This document shows positions 1-12,337 of a DNA stretch of 64,000 nucleotides, piece by piece; position 1 is the stretch's first letter; each line of letters starts with the position of its first letter. This DNA comes from Chloranthus sessilifolius (Eukaryota > Streptophyta > Magnoliopsida > Chloranthales > Chloranthaceae): the NCBI GenBank assembly GCA_021018995.1, contig CM037584.1:47381811-47445810 (forward strand). Reading direction: 5' to 3'. A model generated the notes under the pieces. The model saw only the letters and a program-made list of their open reading frames with translations. It was not told the DNA's origin and did no database searches. The position numbers and the translations under genes are program-made.

Positions 1-126
1 TCAATCTTTGTTTTCATACTTGCCCCTATATACACTCCTAAGCCGTGACAATAAAATTAAAATGGGTATCATTATTTACCATCCAAAAAATTATAACTTC
101 AGCTCACCTCTTTCAGTCTGAATATA

Positions 127-412
127 TTGATCGCTTTGAATCATACGATGGAGATTATTTTTCGTCTCAATCTTCTATATAGTTGATCTTGACATACTGT
201 TTGTATCATCAGGCAGTAAAAATTTTATTTCACTTGACGCACAACCGAAAAAGTGACTTTAAAATCAAATGACTTACATCACTCTCAAACATTATTTTAA
301 TATCATTTTTTTAAAAACCGACGGTCTAATAATACTCTCATGATACCAAGATCATTTAGGTAAAAGATGGAGATAAAAAATGATCTCCATCTTCTAATTC
401 AAAGCGGTCATT
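127..412. mobile_element. Foldback MULE-type MITE, copy 1
   Basis: The two ends are inverted copies of each other: the left arm carries tgaatcatacgatggagat and the right arm gatctccatcttctaattca. The core matches the family consensus (GACGGTCxATTTTTTATTT and AAAGTGAC). It shares arms with copies at 2325, 34325, 44572, 46790, 52290 and others. Confidence 0.7.
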
Positions 413-739
413 TCATACCTACTAGAGGATATTGACGAGGTCACAATTTTAAGGGTTGCAAATAATGATACCCAAATAGAATCTCTTTTCCACTGGGAAT
501 ACGTAAATAATGGTATCCAAATAAGTTCTTTTTCTTTCCTTATTGTTAGCACCTTCAAAGAAACCCATAAAGTTAAAAGAATTAACAATTTTGCTATAAA
601 AGTTATCTTTCCTTCCTTATTTTTAGCCCTTTCAAAGAAATCCACAAAGTTAAGAGAATTAATAATTTTACCATAAAATATTTGACTTGCTTTGAATTAT
701 GTGGCATAGATCACATAAAAATAGCCCAAAAATTAAATT

Positions 740-900
740 TGAGCATGATATGTCATGTAAATTTAGGGCCATATTTTGGGATCTGCACCTTATGAAATAA
801 AAAATGATCGTCTAATGGTAAGCCAATGATATCAAGATCCCTTATGTCGAAGAATGGGCCGAAAAATGATCTCCATCAACTAATACAAAAAGTCAATGGT
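740..900. mobile_element. Foldback MULE-type MITE, right arm only
   Basis: The segment carries the family right half, reading aaaaaatgatcgtctaatgg and then gatctccatcaactaatac. No matching left arm is seen, so it is a truncated copy. Confidence 0.55.
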
Positions 901-1189
901 TTTTTGCATAGGTGCCCTCTAAGATTCCGTGGGTGTTAATAAAGCTACCAAAATAATAATTTACTAGAAAGTTGAAACCCTCTGGGCCACGATTAATGTA
1001 TCCCTGATCAAATTTTGTCATCTTACCTAATCAGATTCGAATTTCGGCCTAAAACTTGTACTCATACGTATGTTGGTCGTAAGACTTAGGGGAGCACTTA
1101 ACTTTATACATAGACAAACATATGATACTTCTACGTAGGGCTCTCAACTTATCGGGTAGACTTGATACTTGACTTTCTCGAGGCAACTT

Positions 1190-1324
1190 TTTTATTGGGC
1201 TAGGTACTAAACTTGGGTTATTCGGCTAAGTAAGGTATGAAGTGTCAGATACAATCTATAAGTATGGTTGGGTTGGGTTAAGGAAAAATTTGATCGACTA
1301 AGCTCGAGTTACAAGATTTTATAT

Positions 1325-1364
<40 letters not shown>

Positions 1365-1790
1365 GTAGAGTGTTTTCAACCAGGTCAAGTCAGGTGTCAG
1401 GTCGGGTTGGGCATATACACTCGACCCTTCAGGTTAAGGTTGGGATAGGTGTCAGGTCGGGTTTGGTCGACTAAGCTTGAGTTACAAGATTTTATATAAT
1501 AATTAATAATAATAGTAGTAGTAGTAGTAATAATAATAATAATAATAATAAAATAGAGTGTTTTCAATAAGGTCAAATTAGGTGTCGGGTCGGGTTGGGC
1601 ATATACACTCGACTCTTCAGGTTAAAGTCGAGATAGGTGTCAGGTCGGGTTGGGCATATACCCTTGACCCTTCAAGTATTAGGTCGAATCAGGGTGCACC
1701 ATCAGGCCAGGTCAGGTCAGCATATGCCATTTACCAATCAAACAGTCAAACCTTTAACACTATCCATTGGCAACCCTACTTTTAAGTTCT
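1190..1790. repeat. Region with two 173-bp direct repeats, TAA microsatellites and GGGTCGGGTTGG words
   Basis: The words TCGACTAAGC at 1294 and 1467 start two 173-bp units. Each unit contains a TAA/TAG trinucleotide tract and then AGAGTGTTTTCAA. A following GGTCGGGTTGGGCATATAC word recurs at about 1405, 1585 and 1645. The region resembles the GC-rich MITEs at 48183 and 51167. The 67-codon open frame here has no gene-like support. Confidence 0.6.
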
Positions 1791-2324
1791 AAATTATATA
1801 TTCATTTTTATTTTTTAATGTTATTTTAACATAAATATGATTTATATGATGATCATATGGCTTTAAAATGATGGCATGCATATAAAATTAAGGTTAGCGA
1901 TTTTATATATGAGACACCATTTTGACACCATGTACTGATACGTGGTGCAAGTGATTATTATGCAGCTTCTGTCACATTTTTCAGTTAAAATTTTTATTTT
2001 GGTACCATGTGTAATGCACATGCGTTTTTATGAGATTTATAGTTAATGATTCTAAGTTTTTAACTATATAACCAATAAACCGATTGAATGTCAAATAACA
2101 TGAGGTGGTTTGCCAATTGCATGAACCACATTCTTGTACATGTTCCAAAAATTAGTAAGCTACATGACTCTTTGCCCTTTTGATGGTATGCCCATGATCA
2201 TGTTTTCGTATGTCACATGATTTCCAATTATTTTTTGGGATGAAAGATTAAAACGAAAATCGAACCGTTCTACTTAAAATGACCGAATTTTTAATGGTAC
2301 TATAACCGATAACCATTAACTATT

Positions 2325-2905
2325 GTGAATCAGAAGATGGAGATCGTTTGTCGCACAATCTTCCCCATAATGTATGAGATCATGGGTGTACCGACAATCA
2401 ACTTTTTATTTCAGGTGTTGCACATTTCAAAACGTGATCGAAAATCATGTTTGAGCATGATGTCTGCCACATGATTTTCAGTTAGTGTTTTGGGATGTGT
2501 GTCACGCAAATTAAAAATTGACCGTCTAATGGTACACCATTTACCTCAGGATCATCATATAGAAGATCAAATTGGAAATCAATTTTGAATGATATCACAG
2601 CCGAATATCATTGACTGTTTTGAATTAGACAATAACGGTCGTTTTTGTCCAAATCGTAGATCTTGAGATCATGAGTGTACTGACAGTTAATTTTTTATTG
2701 CATGTGGTACAAATAAAACATCCTAAAAAGTGATCGAAAATTACGTTTAAGTATGATGCGTGCCCCATAATTTTCAATTATTTTTTTGGGATGTATGCAA
2801 TAAAAACCATAAATTGACCGTCTGATGGTACACCATTGATCTCGAGCTCCATTATGTGAAAGATTGAAAAGAAAATGGATCTCTATCATTTGGTTCACAT
2901 CAGTT
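2325..2905. mobile_element. Two adjoining foldback MULE-type MITEs
   Basis: Two family copies lie back to back (about 2325-2620 and 2610-2905). Each has the left arm with GATGGAGATCG-like sequence, the core GACCGTCTxATGGTACACC and the complementary right arm. The middle arm is shared or overlapping. Confidence 0.65.
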
Positions 2906-3054
2906 AATGATTTTTCGAATGTAGTGCATTTAGAAATCTGATTGGTATAATTAGAGTTATCCTTTAAAGGAAAGACTTGGTATTTGGAGGACTTATGCCA
3001 AGTGGAAACTTCATCTTAGCCATCGGATTTGAAGGTCATGTTCTAAATATGTTT

Positions 3055-3350
3055 AATGCAAAAGATTGGTATAAAATAAAATCTCTATTATATAATTCAA
3101 AGCAGTAAAATATGGATGGGATGATGACCATTTATTGTGTTAAGTCATATGATAGAGATCGAAGATCTTTAGAATATGACATTTAAATCAGAGGAATTCG
3201 ATGATGTCTTCACATTTATATTAACATGTGCAACGCACATGCACTTTTACTAGTAAATAGTAAAACAATAAACTAAAAAAATTCAAAACATCTCCACCGT
3301 GTATTATTTGAGGCTTAAAATATGGACAGTTCAACCACAAGTAAAATTTA
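3055..3350. other. Repeat-derived DNA where the last flippase exon was expected
   Basis: A half copy of the foldback MITE (3055-3115) is followed by unremarkable AT-rich DNA. I looked for the missing C-terminal flippase exon on the minus strand here and through position 1, and did not recognise it. Confidence 0.4.
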
Positions 3351-3490
3351 ACATTCAATTTTTAAATTCAGTCTGAAAACCTTTTTTATTAAAAAATAAT
3401 CTTCTACCACCTGCTGGAATTCTGTATGAGTTTGGAGTACTCATCTTTGATACTCTATTGGAGTATGCTGCCTTTTCCACACATAAGTGT

Positions 3491-3552
3491 CTATATGTGT
3501 ATTTGTGTGTGTGTGTGTGAGAGAGAGAGAGAAGAGGAGAGAGAGAGAGTAC
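3491..3552. repeat. Compound TG/GA microsatellite at the last visible splice donor
   Basis: A (TG)n-(AG)n tract begins right after the donor of the last recognised flippase exon. On the gene strand the intron starts GTACTC followed by CT and then CA repeats. Failure to splice would add a short low-complexity tail and stop near 3441. Confidence 0.7.
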
Positions 3553-4091
3553 CAGTAGCCAGGTAATGTAGGGACTAAATCGATGACAATGACACATATG
3601 CATGTAGCAAGTATGGAGCCCCATATAGCTGCGTGCGTAATCCATGTCCACCGATATACGTCCATGGCTAAGTGGATGTTAACCAGTATTACCACTGCAA
3701 GAGTCCATAGATCTCCGATGCCTGATCCATCTACAGAAGTTTGTCTATACGCCAAGAAAGGGATATAGAAAATAACTGCACTTTGCCACACAGTATCCAT
3801 CATGGTCAGGCAAAATAGTTTCAGGTTGTAGCTTTCGCCTCTCTGCCCGGCTCCATATAGTTGAGGATACTTGAGCAGGGTCCTCCTACTCAAGTCCTTG
3901 TCCAGAATCCCAACAACGATTGTTGGCACGGCCGTATAGATCACAGAATACAGCACACTACTCCACTCAGTGATTGCAGTAGTCAAACTGAATGCAGTGT
4001 AAAGCACATACCTGAGACAAATTGCCGATAACTACTATTAGACGCAACATCAGAAATTCTATAGGACATAACATAAAAGTATAATAATTGG

Positions 4092-4130
<39 letters not shown>

Positions 4131-7100
4131 ACATAAAGAACTGCTCACCAGAAAAGGATGAGTACAAACACGGCATTCCTGTAAAAGTTATATAAAATCA
4201 TATATCCCATCCGCTGGTAATTCCAATGGCCATGGACCAGTAGGAGGGGGACTAAGAATCTAAACTGTCCCATAGCAAAATCGGAAGCCATGACAGCTTG
4301 CCGTCCCTCTTGACCACTAATGCCGATCCCAACATCAGCCATTTGGATCATTGAAACATCATTTGCACCTGGATTGAATTTAGACATACTAACACATAAA
4401 TATTTCTGTCTTTCACAAAGTATCAATGTAACTGAAGAAACAAAACAATGCAATCTGGTTTGGTGCGAAAATATCTGCACATTCCCCAAGATTGTCAGAA
4501 GGAGATCGACCCGAGTGCCGAGACTGGTGCTCGGGTCGGATACCTAATACCAATTCATTTGGAAATAACTGTGTAAACCATTTTAATGAAATTAATCCAA
4601 CATACAATGAGAGGGATGCTTACCATCTCCAATGGCAAGAGTCATGTCATCCGTCCTGTTCTTTATGAGAGCAACAATTCCAGCTTTCTGCAATGGAGCT
4701 ACACGGCAACACAGCACCACACTACACAACGTGGCTAATTGAAAGAGCTGCAAATCCGAGAATGCTAAGTTACTTTATATACAGCGGGGGGCAGCAAAAC
4801 AAAGAAACTTATGTTAGACAAATTATGCATGCATACCTCATCCTCTAATTCGGTTTCAAGAATATAGACGAGGCTGTTACCATCAATAATCAAAGCCAAA
4901 GGAATTCTACCAGATCCGACACCTCCTTCAATAGTTTGCGAACCAGCGAACATTGCTATAATTTTCCTAGACATGTCCATTGCATCTTGCAGGCGCTTTC
5001 TACATGAGTCCTTGGAATGACTGTTTATTATGATCTGAGTCATGTCACTGGTTAAAAGTTTGCAGGAATGGCCAATGGAAATGGCGGTTTCCTGCTTATC
5101 CCCTGTCAAAACCCAAACTTTAATCCCCGCTTGTCTCATAGATTCTATGGCTTCGGGTACACCTCGTTGCAGCTTATCTTCAATTCCAGAAGCCCCTAAA
5201 AGGGTAAGATTGTTTTCAATATTGCTTGCAACTGCTCGTAGTAACCCCGCCCTTCCCATCACTGCAGTACTTGCTCTCTCGTAGGCAGATTGCCACTGCT
5301 CTAACTCTGAAGCACTCAGTTCCTTCATGCCAATGACCAATGTTCTCAGACCCAACATCGAGTAGGCATGCAGATGGGTCTCTGTCACACCAACTAACTC
5401 TGTATTTAAGGATTTCCGACTTATGCGAAGCATTGAACTATCTGCACCTTTCACAAACACTTTGACGATCTGATCAGGGCAACCCACTATAACTGACATC
5501 CTCTTGCGATCACTATCGAACTCATGCAGACCCAAGACATCTAACCTGCACCACCCACAAACGAGTATTCAAACAATCACAAGCTTCGTAAGTTACAGAT
5601 CATTCCAACGGCAACTATTACTACTAATAGAATCCTATTGCTACCATAACTATTACTGCCACTAAATCATTGAGAAATAACAAAATAACAAGAGGACAAA
5701 AAAACATGAAAAGGGACGTAATTACCTTTGTCTTTCCCCCTGAACATCAATAACTATGTGCCCTGAGGTTCTTTCTATAAGCACAAAACCATAGGCAGCA
5801 GCTGCATAAACTAGTGCCTGTTCGTCAGGAGATTCACCCTGATAGTCTATCAACTTCAATGCTGGGTCAGGTGTCTCCACAATCAGAGGCACAATAGTAT
5901 TGCAAGCAGCCAGCGCAAGGAAGAAATCACGGGTGTGCTGTTTCTCCTCTGTATCCTTGCCAATTCTCAGTAGTCGCAAGAGATCAGGATCAGTCTTCAC
6001 CTTCATCTTTGGCTTACAAACTTGACCATTGACTGTTCCAAAGAAGTGAATATAAGAGAAATCCCATTAAGCACAAACAAATCATTACCGTAATTCCTCA
6101 AATGAAATACAAGAAAGAGGAGCAAGACAAAATCCATATTACCTATTACAGAACAACTGTCGGACTCGCCCGGCAAAGGAGCTTTTCCACTGCTGTAGTC
6201 AACCCCACGTATGCTTGCGCACTGAAATTCCATCTTGTTCTCGGTAAGCGTCCCAGTTTTATCGGAAAATACAAACTTAATTTGTCCGAGATCTTCATTT
6301 ATATTCAAAGCCCTGCACTGGAACCTCGAATTTGTGGCCTCGTCAAAGAGTCTATTATCTCTGATCATGAAGTAGGCCTGTCCGAGGCGAACCAGTTCCA
6401 TCGATATGTAAAGAGATATTGGAATCATGATCTGAAACACAATGACCGCCATGAGGAATGCAAAGAAAATCTCCAATGCAATCCCATAGTAATTGTAATT
6501 ATCTTCCTCAGGCCCGGAAAAATCCCTCTTCCTATAATAAGGTGAATAATCAAGCTCGTCTCGGTGGCGCCATAACCAAACACCAGCACAGGTCGAGACC
6601 ACTGTACACAAAGCCATGAGGAACAGGGAGAGAAGTAAAGTCTCCCTGTTCATATGAGTCTCTAATCTGCTTCTCTTAGACGGAGCTCCGGAACTATTGA
6701 GCATAACCTTAGTCTCCTGGCCGGTGTAAACCGCAACCCCAACAGCAAAACTTGTGTTCTTGAGTTCACAACCACGGAGGATGATATTAGATGGCCCCAG
6801 TGAAATACGTTTTCCCTCGATCTCCATATTTGCCTGGAACCCATATATGTTCCGATTAGGCCGTTCACACCGTATCAAACCACCAATTGGTTCCTTCTCG
6901 GGCACCCTCGACAGTGTTTCCTGCTTCGCATACCGTGTTTTCAAATTCGATTCGCCATCCAAATTGATGGTCTGGACATAAGCTACGCCTGTGGGATCAC
7001 TTGTGGAGAGCAAGACAGTGTCACAGGGGAGGGTTTCATTGGCACGAACCTGGAGAATCTCACCAGCCCGGATATCCTTCCATCTCTTTGGTTGGAACTG

Positions 7101-7736
7101 GCCATTTTGGAGCACAGACGCCGTCCGATTGTTCTCAATGCGGTCTGATCGGTGCCGCCGCCAATCCTCATAAGCATCCTTAACAGCTGATACGAGCAAT
7201 ACGAAAGCTAATGGAAGAATCGAAGCGGCTCTACCAAAAACTGCAAGCTGAGGGAGCTGGTTCAAGACGGCGATCACAAGGAAGTATATATAGGCGACAC
7301 GGTGGAATTGCTCGAACAAATTTCGGGGTAAAAACGTGAGGATCGAGTACTTGCTGGTACTGATCGAATTGCCTCTGAATTCGAATTTCTGGTTTGTTCT
7401 CTCAGGGTCATTTATATATACCAATCTCGCATCTTCGTCGCTTATCTCTTTAAGGGAGGCTCCAAATGTATCAGATTCAGCTCGCCGAGATCCGTGCCGC
7501 GTCGGAACCGAACCGGAGTGATCTAAGCTCTCAATGGAGAACAACCCCGGAGCCCTATCGACAGATTTTCGATCAGTGGTTTTCGATCGAGAAGACCTAC
7601 TCCTCTGAGAATACGAATTCAAGTCCATATTCGGAACAAAATTAGGGTTTCGAGATTCCGGAAGATTCAAAGTCGAAGGGTTTGTGGTATTGGGCGTTCG
7701 AGGGGAAGGGTCAAGCAGAGGCCGACCAGAGGCCAT
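3553..7736 (-). CDS. ALA1: P4-type phospholipid-transporting ATPase (flippase), ALA1-like, six exons, 3' end incomplete
   Basis: P4-ATPases flip phospholipids from the outer to the cytosolic leaflet of plasma or endosomal membranes, usually with a CDC50/ALIS partner. Exons on the minus strand, all with GT-AG borders and matching phases, are 7736-6143, 6032-5726, 5545-4837, 4747-4624, 4368-4149 and 4011-3553. They encode about 1137 residues without a stop. Visible landmarks are the N-terminal membrane pair ([12 protein letters not shown]), the P4 actuator motif DGES, the PISL motif of M4, the phosphorylation site DKTGT near residue 492 (D492), KGADSS and LTGDKQET in the nucleotide domain, GDGANDV, and the C-terminal membrane bundle. 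ALA1 of Arabidopsis is about 1158 residues, so roughly the last 50 are missing. The start ATG at 7736 gives a family-like variable N-terminus. Reading is clean, with no indels, which also argues that the assembly is accurate. ALA1 identity is from remembered family sequence. Confidence 0.93.
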
Positions 7737-7841
7737 AAAGATCAGTTGGCTAAATACGAGTAAAATAAAAACGCAGAGAATTCATAAACACAGAAATTAA
7801 ACCTGTAGCCCTAAGCCGTAAACCCTAATTAAAAAAATCTG

Positions 7842-7889
<48 letters not shown>

Positions 7890-8230
7890 ATGAAGACAAA
7901 TTCTTGGCGGTCCTAATGTTGCTTTCGATCTGATGAAATTTTATCAGAAAAAAAATTTCTTTTATTTTTAAGGAGAGAGAGAGAGAGAACGGAGGAAGTC
8001 AAAGACAAATAATGGAGGCGGGCGGCCAATGTTAGATGTGAGAAATTGGGAATCAACACCAAGAGTAACCAGGCAAAAGTCTTGGCTTCTAGAAACATTC
8101 TCTCTCCTTTCTCTTCTCTCTCTAGATCCAATTCTCTTCCCTAATTTGCCCGAGGCAGCTTCATAAAATCGAATTGACAAAATCTTTATCCTAGTCTTCG
8201 TTCAAGGAGCTCTCCCTCTCTCTCTCCCTC
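7737..8230 (-). promoter_or_regulatory. 5' leader and proximal promoter region of the flippase gene
   Basis: Just upstream of the start codon lie a telo-box (AAACCCTAA on the plus strand at 7820-7828), a pure GA repeat (7846-7885) and further GA/CT-rich tracts (7973-7990, 8210-8230). Telo-boxes and GA/CT repeats are common in promoters and 5' leaders of broadly expressed plant genes. The transcription start and any leader intron cannot be placed from sequence alone. Confidence 0.5.
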
Positions 8231-8774
8231 CTTGTCTGCCCACATCATTTTCTTTTATTAATAATATATACTTTATACACTATGGTGCTTTGCATCAGAT
8301 ATTTTGATTGTCCCAAACATTTCAATCAAGTAACGGGGTAAATGTTTTTAATGATCATGACCGTCCAATCAATTGTCTGTCTTTTTTATGGGATAATTAC
8401 TTATTAGACATTCAACCTTATTTAATGATATTTTCACTAGGTTGGTTGGTTGGTTACTCATGCTTTATAGATTGGCCAAAATTAATAACTAGTTTATTGG
8501 TCGTTATTATCCTTTTGTATGTAAGAAAGTCGTAGGGGTTCGTTTATTGATTTGAATTTGATGGGCTATTTTGAATGGGATGTGCACTGATTTCTGGGAA
8601 AGAAGAGGCATTATTTTGCCTTTGGTGGTCTTAGATGATTTGTAATTGATAAGGATTTTTGTTTGGTTATTTGATTTTTTTTTTGGACTGGTTTGGCCAT
8701 TTGATTGATACGTTAAATGTATTTAGCCGTTTAACAATTTATGTTGACCATTTCTTTTTCCCAGACCTGGAAGG
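8231..8774. other. Intergenic DNA, nothing recognised
   Basis: AT-rich DNA without a supported gene, RNA or clear element termini. A 75-codon open frame at 8308-8535 has no recognisable motif and is taken as chance. Confidence 0.4.
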
Positions 8775-9075
8775 CAAGGTGTGATACAGCTCAAGGTATC
8801 AAATCGGGTATCCGTATCGTTGGTTTGCCGAGCACCGATATTTATCATTGATACATATAGGTATCGGCCGGTATACCAAAATGGTAAATAATGAAAATGT
8901 GAAAAAACTTTAAATTTTTTTATAAACTTAGTCTTAAAAGTTTAAAATATCATAAAAGACCTATATTGTCAAACGGTCGATACTTGCCTGAGCCGTATCG
9001 GCCGATACTTAATACGCATCAGTCAATACCGTGCAGTATCGGACGATACCAATACCTGATACCGATACCACCCCG
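8775..9075. mobile_element. hAT-like MITE, GTATCGG-word family (degenerate copy)
   Basis: The segment is dense in GTATCGG and its complement CCGATAC (for example GTATCGGCCGATAC near 8995). It starts CAAGGTGTGATAC, close to the termini of the copy at 14885-15160. No clean target duplication is visible. Confidence 0.5.
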
Positions 9076-9237
9076 AAACTATTATCAAAATAAATAAATA
9101 GATTTTCGTTCCAAAATAAAAAAATAGAACATTCTCTAAAAAGATTAATAGGTTGCAAGGAGCCAAAATATTAGATTTGGTACCGCTAATTTGCATCCAT
9201 AAATTCTTTTTTCACAATTAGAGGTTTGTACATTTGA

Positions 9238-9445
9238 AATTGATTGCTTTGAATCAGATGATATAAATCGTTTTTCATTCTAATCTTCTAAACAATAGAT
9301 CTTAAGATCATGGGTCTACTGTCATCAGATTTTGATTCCAAGTGACACATTTCAAAAGTGACTTGATGTGTGTGTCACGTGGAATCAACATCTCTCATGA
9401 TATCCTCGATATAAAGATCTATTGTGTGGAAGATTTCAATGCCCT
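9238..9445. mobile_element. Foldback MULE-type MITE
   Basis: The left arm (GATTGCTTTGAATCAGATGA, then ATAGATCTTAAGATCATGGG) and right arm (AAGATCTATTGTGTGGAAGA) are inverted copies with a short core. Confidence 0.65.
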
Positions 9446-9596
9446 AAAGTCCCACGGATAATAGGAGAACCTTACCTATGCATTTTTGCTTCATAAGCCA
9501 CGTTATAAATATCGCCATATCCGATATATATTTTGTATCAGGTTAGGCCCCGATTCAATATGGGGTCAAATATTGGCCCATATTGGCTCATTCGGA

Positions 9597-9925
9597 TCAT
9601 TGTCCTCCAACCTTCCGTGTGGAGCTCCACGTGGCACCCAAAATACTTTTTGGGTGCCACGTGGACCTTGGTGCATTGCTCAGATCATCTTTGAAAAAAA
9701 ATAAATTAACTCACTTCTACCGTATATATTTTGAATCGTGAAATGTGGACCAATGAAAATCGACAAACTTTGACTTGTGAGTTTAAAATTTATTTTTTAA
9801 AATTTATTTTTTTTAATATTGATCTAAACTGTTCACTTGTGCTCCAGTGACACCCAAAAAGCGTTTTGAGTGTCACGTGGAGCTCCATGTGAATCTTGGA
9901 GGACGTTCACCGTCCTCCATTGGAG
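9597..9925. mobile_element. Non-autonomous element with palindromic G-box-containing ends
   Basis: The left end carries GAGCTCCACGTGGCACCC and, after a short loop, GGGTGCCACGTGGA. The right end carries GTGACACCC and GAGTGTCACGTGGAGCTCC. TCCTCCAA at the left and TTGGAGGA at the right give outer inverted repeats. The CACGTGG words are G-box-like. Confidence 0.55.
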
Positions 9926-10440
9926 GACCTAACCGATTCCATATATATATAAATCCATGGTCGTTAATCGCAAGTCATTAAATTGTTACGAAAATTACAT
10001 TTTTAACTCTTTTACCCAATTTACGATCACTATGATTCAATTTTAACCTCTTTATAAATATAACTTTTTAGTTTATTTTATTGTACTAAGAGGTGAAAAC
10101 GATAATTCCGCGTGACCTTTGAGACGCGTGGAGACTTTGAACGGTATGGAGATTTCAATCACACAGCGTCCTCTCATTCTAGACTGATTCTGTGTTCCTA
10201 CGGGAAAATTGGTCTCACATTTCCTACCTCTGCCGACCATCCATCTGCTGATCACAAAGTTGACTGATCAATGATCCTCTTCATTGATGGATGCTTACTG
10301 AAAGATAAGGATCACCTTGAGATTTACAAAATTTTGGTTTGGAAATGGTCTTTTCTTTCAATCTCGTAAGATAATCTTTATCGTTCATTTACAACTCTAC
10401 AAACTAGTAAAATTACGTGGTCTATCTATCAGTTGAAGGC
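9926..10440. other. Intergenic DNA, nothing recognised
   Basis: No gene, RNA or element termini are supported. Short open frames here lack motifs. Confidence 0.35.
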
Positions 10441-10446
10441 TACTAA

Positions 10447-10449
10447 TCA

Positions 10450-10485
<36 letters not shown>

Positions 10486-10510
10486 GATTATTTTAAAATT
10501 ATTTTATTTT
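10447..10510. repeat. TTA microsatellite and T-rich tract at the LINE 3' end
   Basis: A (TTA)n run (10452-10484) followed by TTTTATTTTATT sits where the A-rich tail of the minus-strand LINE should be, so it probably derives from that tail. Confidence 0.55.
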
Positions 10511-12337
10511 ATTGATATAAAAACTTGGCAAATGCCTCAGAATGCCCGATAACAACACTAACAAGTACTTTAAGCATTGCTACTTGAAAAATCGGACTTC
10601 TTGGAGAAAACCAAAGTAGGTACTTGGAAAATGTAGGAAACTCAAGCGAAGCGAGAAAAAAATATATATTAGGAGGAAACTGAAAGATCTGAGAAAAACC
10701 CTCCAAGAACAAAAAGCAAAAAATCAAAGAAAAAAAACCCTCCAGTTAATGGGATAGAATCCTATTAAAATACAAAGCAAGATTCCCTACAAAGTATTTA
10801 GAAAAGAGAGTAAATGTTCGACCTCGAATCTGCAATTGCTTATGATCAACGGGTCTTCATTCCCAACAGCAATTTCTCATTTGCAAACCGTTAGAAGGCA
10901 GTATCTGATGAGGTTGTTAATGTGAAGGGTGTCACATTGCATCTGATCTTATTTATGATTAGCCAAATATTTCATAGAAACGAGATGTATATGTGAGACC
11001 AAATCCATTTTTTCAATCCTTTATAGATATCAATGTCCCAACAAGCGAGAATGTCGTTGATACTCTTAGGAAGGCAATAGGATAATCTGATAGCTTTGAA
11101 ACACTTACCCTATAGCAGCCAAATATGCTTGCAATGAAGGAATAAATTATCACAATCTTCTTATTCGTTGCAGAAAAAATAATTCTGAGTTGTTGGCATG
11201 CGCTTGTGGTTGAGGTTAGAGATGGTTGACAATTTGTTCCAGAGAACCGTCCACAAAAAGAAAAAGATTTCAGGAGGGATTCTGAACTCTCAGATGTAAG
11301 CCCAATTGATCTTAGGAAAATTCTCATTTAGAAATTTAAACGCCGATTTGACAGAAAAGATCTCATTATTGCTGCAAGTCCAAATCCTTTTATCATTTTG
11401 AGATGATACCAGTCTAATATTATCTAGGATATTAGAAAGAATGTCGTATTCTGAAATTTTGATGTCAGAGAAACATCTAGTAAAACCAGCATGTCATAGA
11501 AAAGGGCCACCCAAGTTGATAATGCTAGAAAGGTTGGAGGTTGGATTTACAATTATTTTGCAGAGATTAGGACACTTAACACAAAAGCTCCATTTGTTAT
11601 TCTTCCAACTATTTGTCCAAAGGTGGATACATTCACCATTAATAACAGTGAAGGAGATATTTTTTAGAAAATCATCTCTAACGGATAGGATTCCCTCCCA
11701 CCACCAAGAAAATGATCAAGATTTGGTATTTTGTTATCGCTAATTTGTCATCCCTTATTGCAGGGTATTTGTTTGTGACGATGTTTTTCCACCACGAACT
11801 ACCATTTTCGCCTAATCTTCACCACCACTTCATGAGGAGGGATTTATTCATAGCTTCAATTGGTCTAATACCTAATCCTCCAGCAGATTTAGGATTGGTG
11901 ATCTTATCCCAACTAATAAGATGAACTTTTCTTTTATCACCCAAATCATTCCATAGAAAGTTTCTTTCTAATTTTTTAATTTTTCGGCAAACCTTGATCG
12001 GACATTTGTAAAGCGACAGATAGTAATTAAAAATAGCACTGAGCACAAATTGGATTAAAGTACGCCTCCTGCCTTTCGATAAAAATTTACTTTTCCACCC
12101 TCTACATTTGTTGTTACGTTTAGATAAGACCAGATCTCAATTGGATATATTGAGTTCTCTGGTCCCAATAGGAATACCAAAGTATTTGAAAGGAAGTTTA
12201 GCCACACACAAGTTGGCAGCGTTAGCCCAATTATTTGGGATATGCTCTTCAATGTGAATGTTGTAATTGTTAGATTTCTCGTAGTTAACTTTCTGCCCAA
12301 AAGTCTCTTCATATTCTTTGAGAAGCTCACAAATGTG
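10511..12337 (-). pseudogene. LINE (L1-type) 3' part: end of RT domain, RT zinc-binding domain, 3' UTR
   Basis: Read on the minus strand, 12346-11819 gives the post-catalytic RT region typical of plant L1 elements: GQKVNYEKS, AKLPFKYFGIPIG, YYLSLYKCP, RNFLWNDLGDKRKVHLISW and GGLGI. Downstream, about 11790-11100 gives the RT zinc-binding domain with WTCSNNEIFSVKSAF, PEIFFFLW and RMPTTQ. Several stops and frameshifts break it. About 10511-11000 is probably 3' UTR. The element is cut at 12338 by a solo LTR and resumes at 13746. Confidence 0.8.

Noticed and set aside
3441-3552. Read-through tail as the true C-terminus of the flippase
   Set aside because: The sequence is low complexity (LSLTHTHTNTH) and follows a good splice donor at the position of a normal ALA1 exon border; kept only as an alternative.
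6102-6545. 147-codon plus-strand frame
   Set aside because: It is antisense to flippase exon 1 and part of the first intron; no motif supports it.
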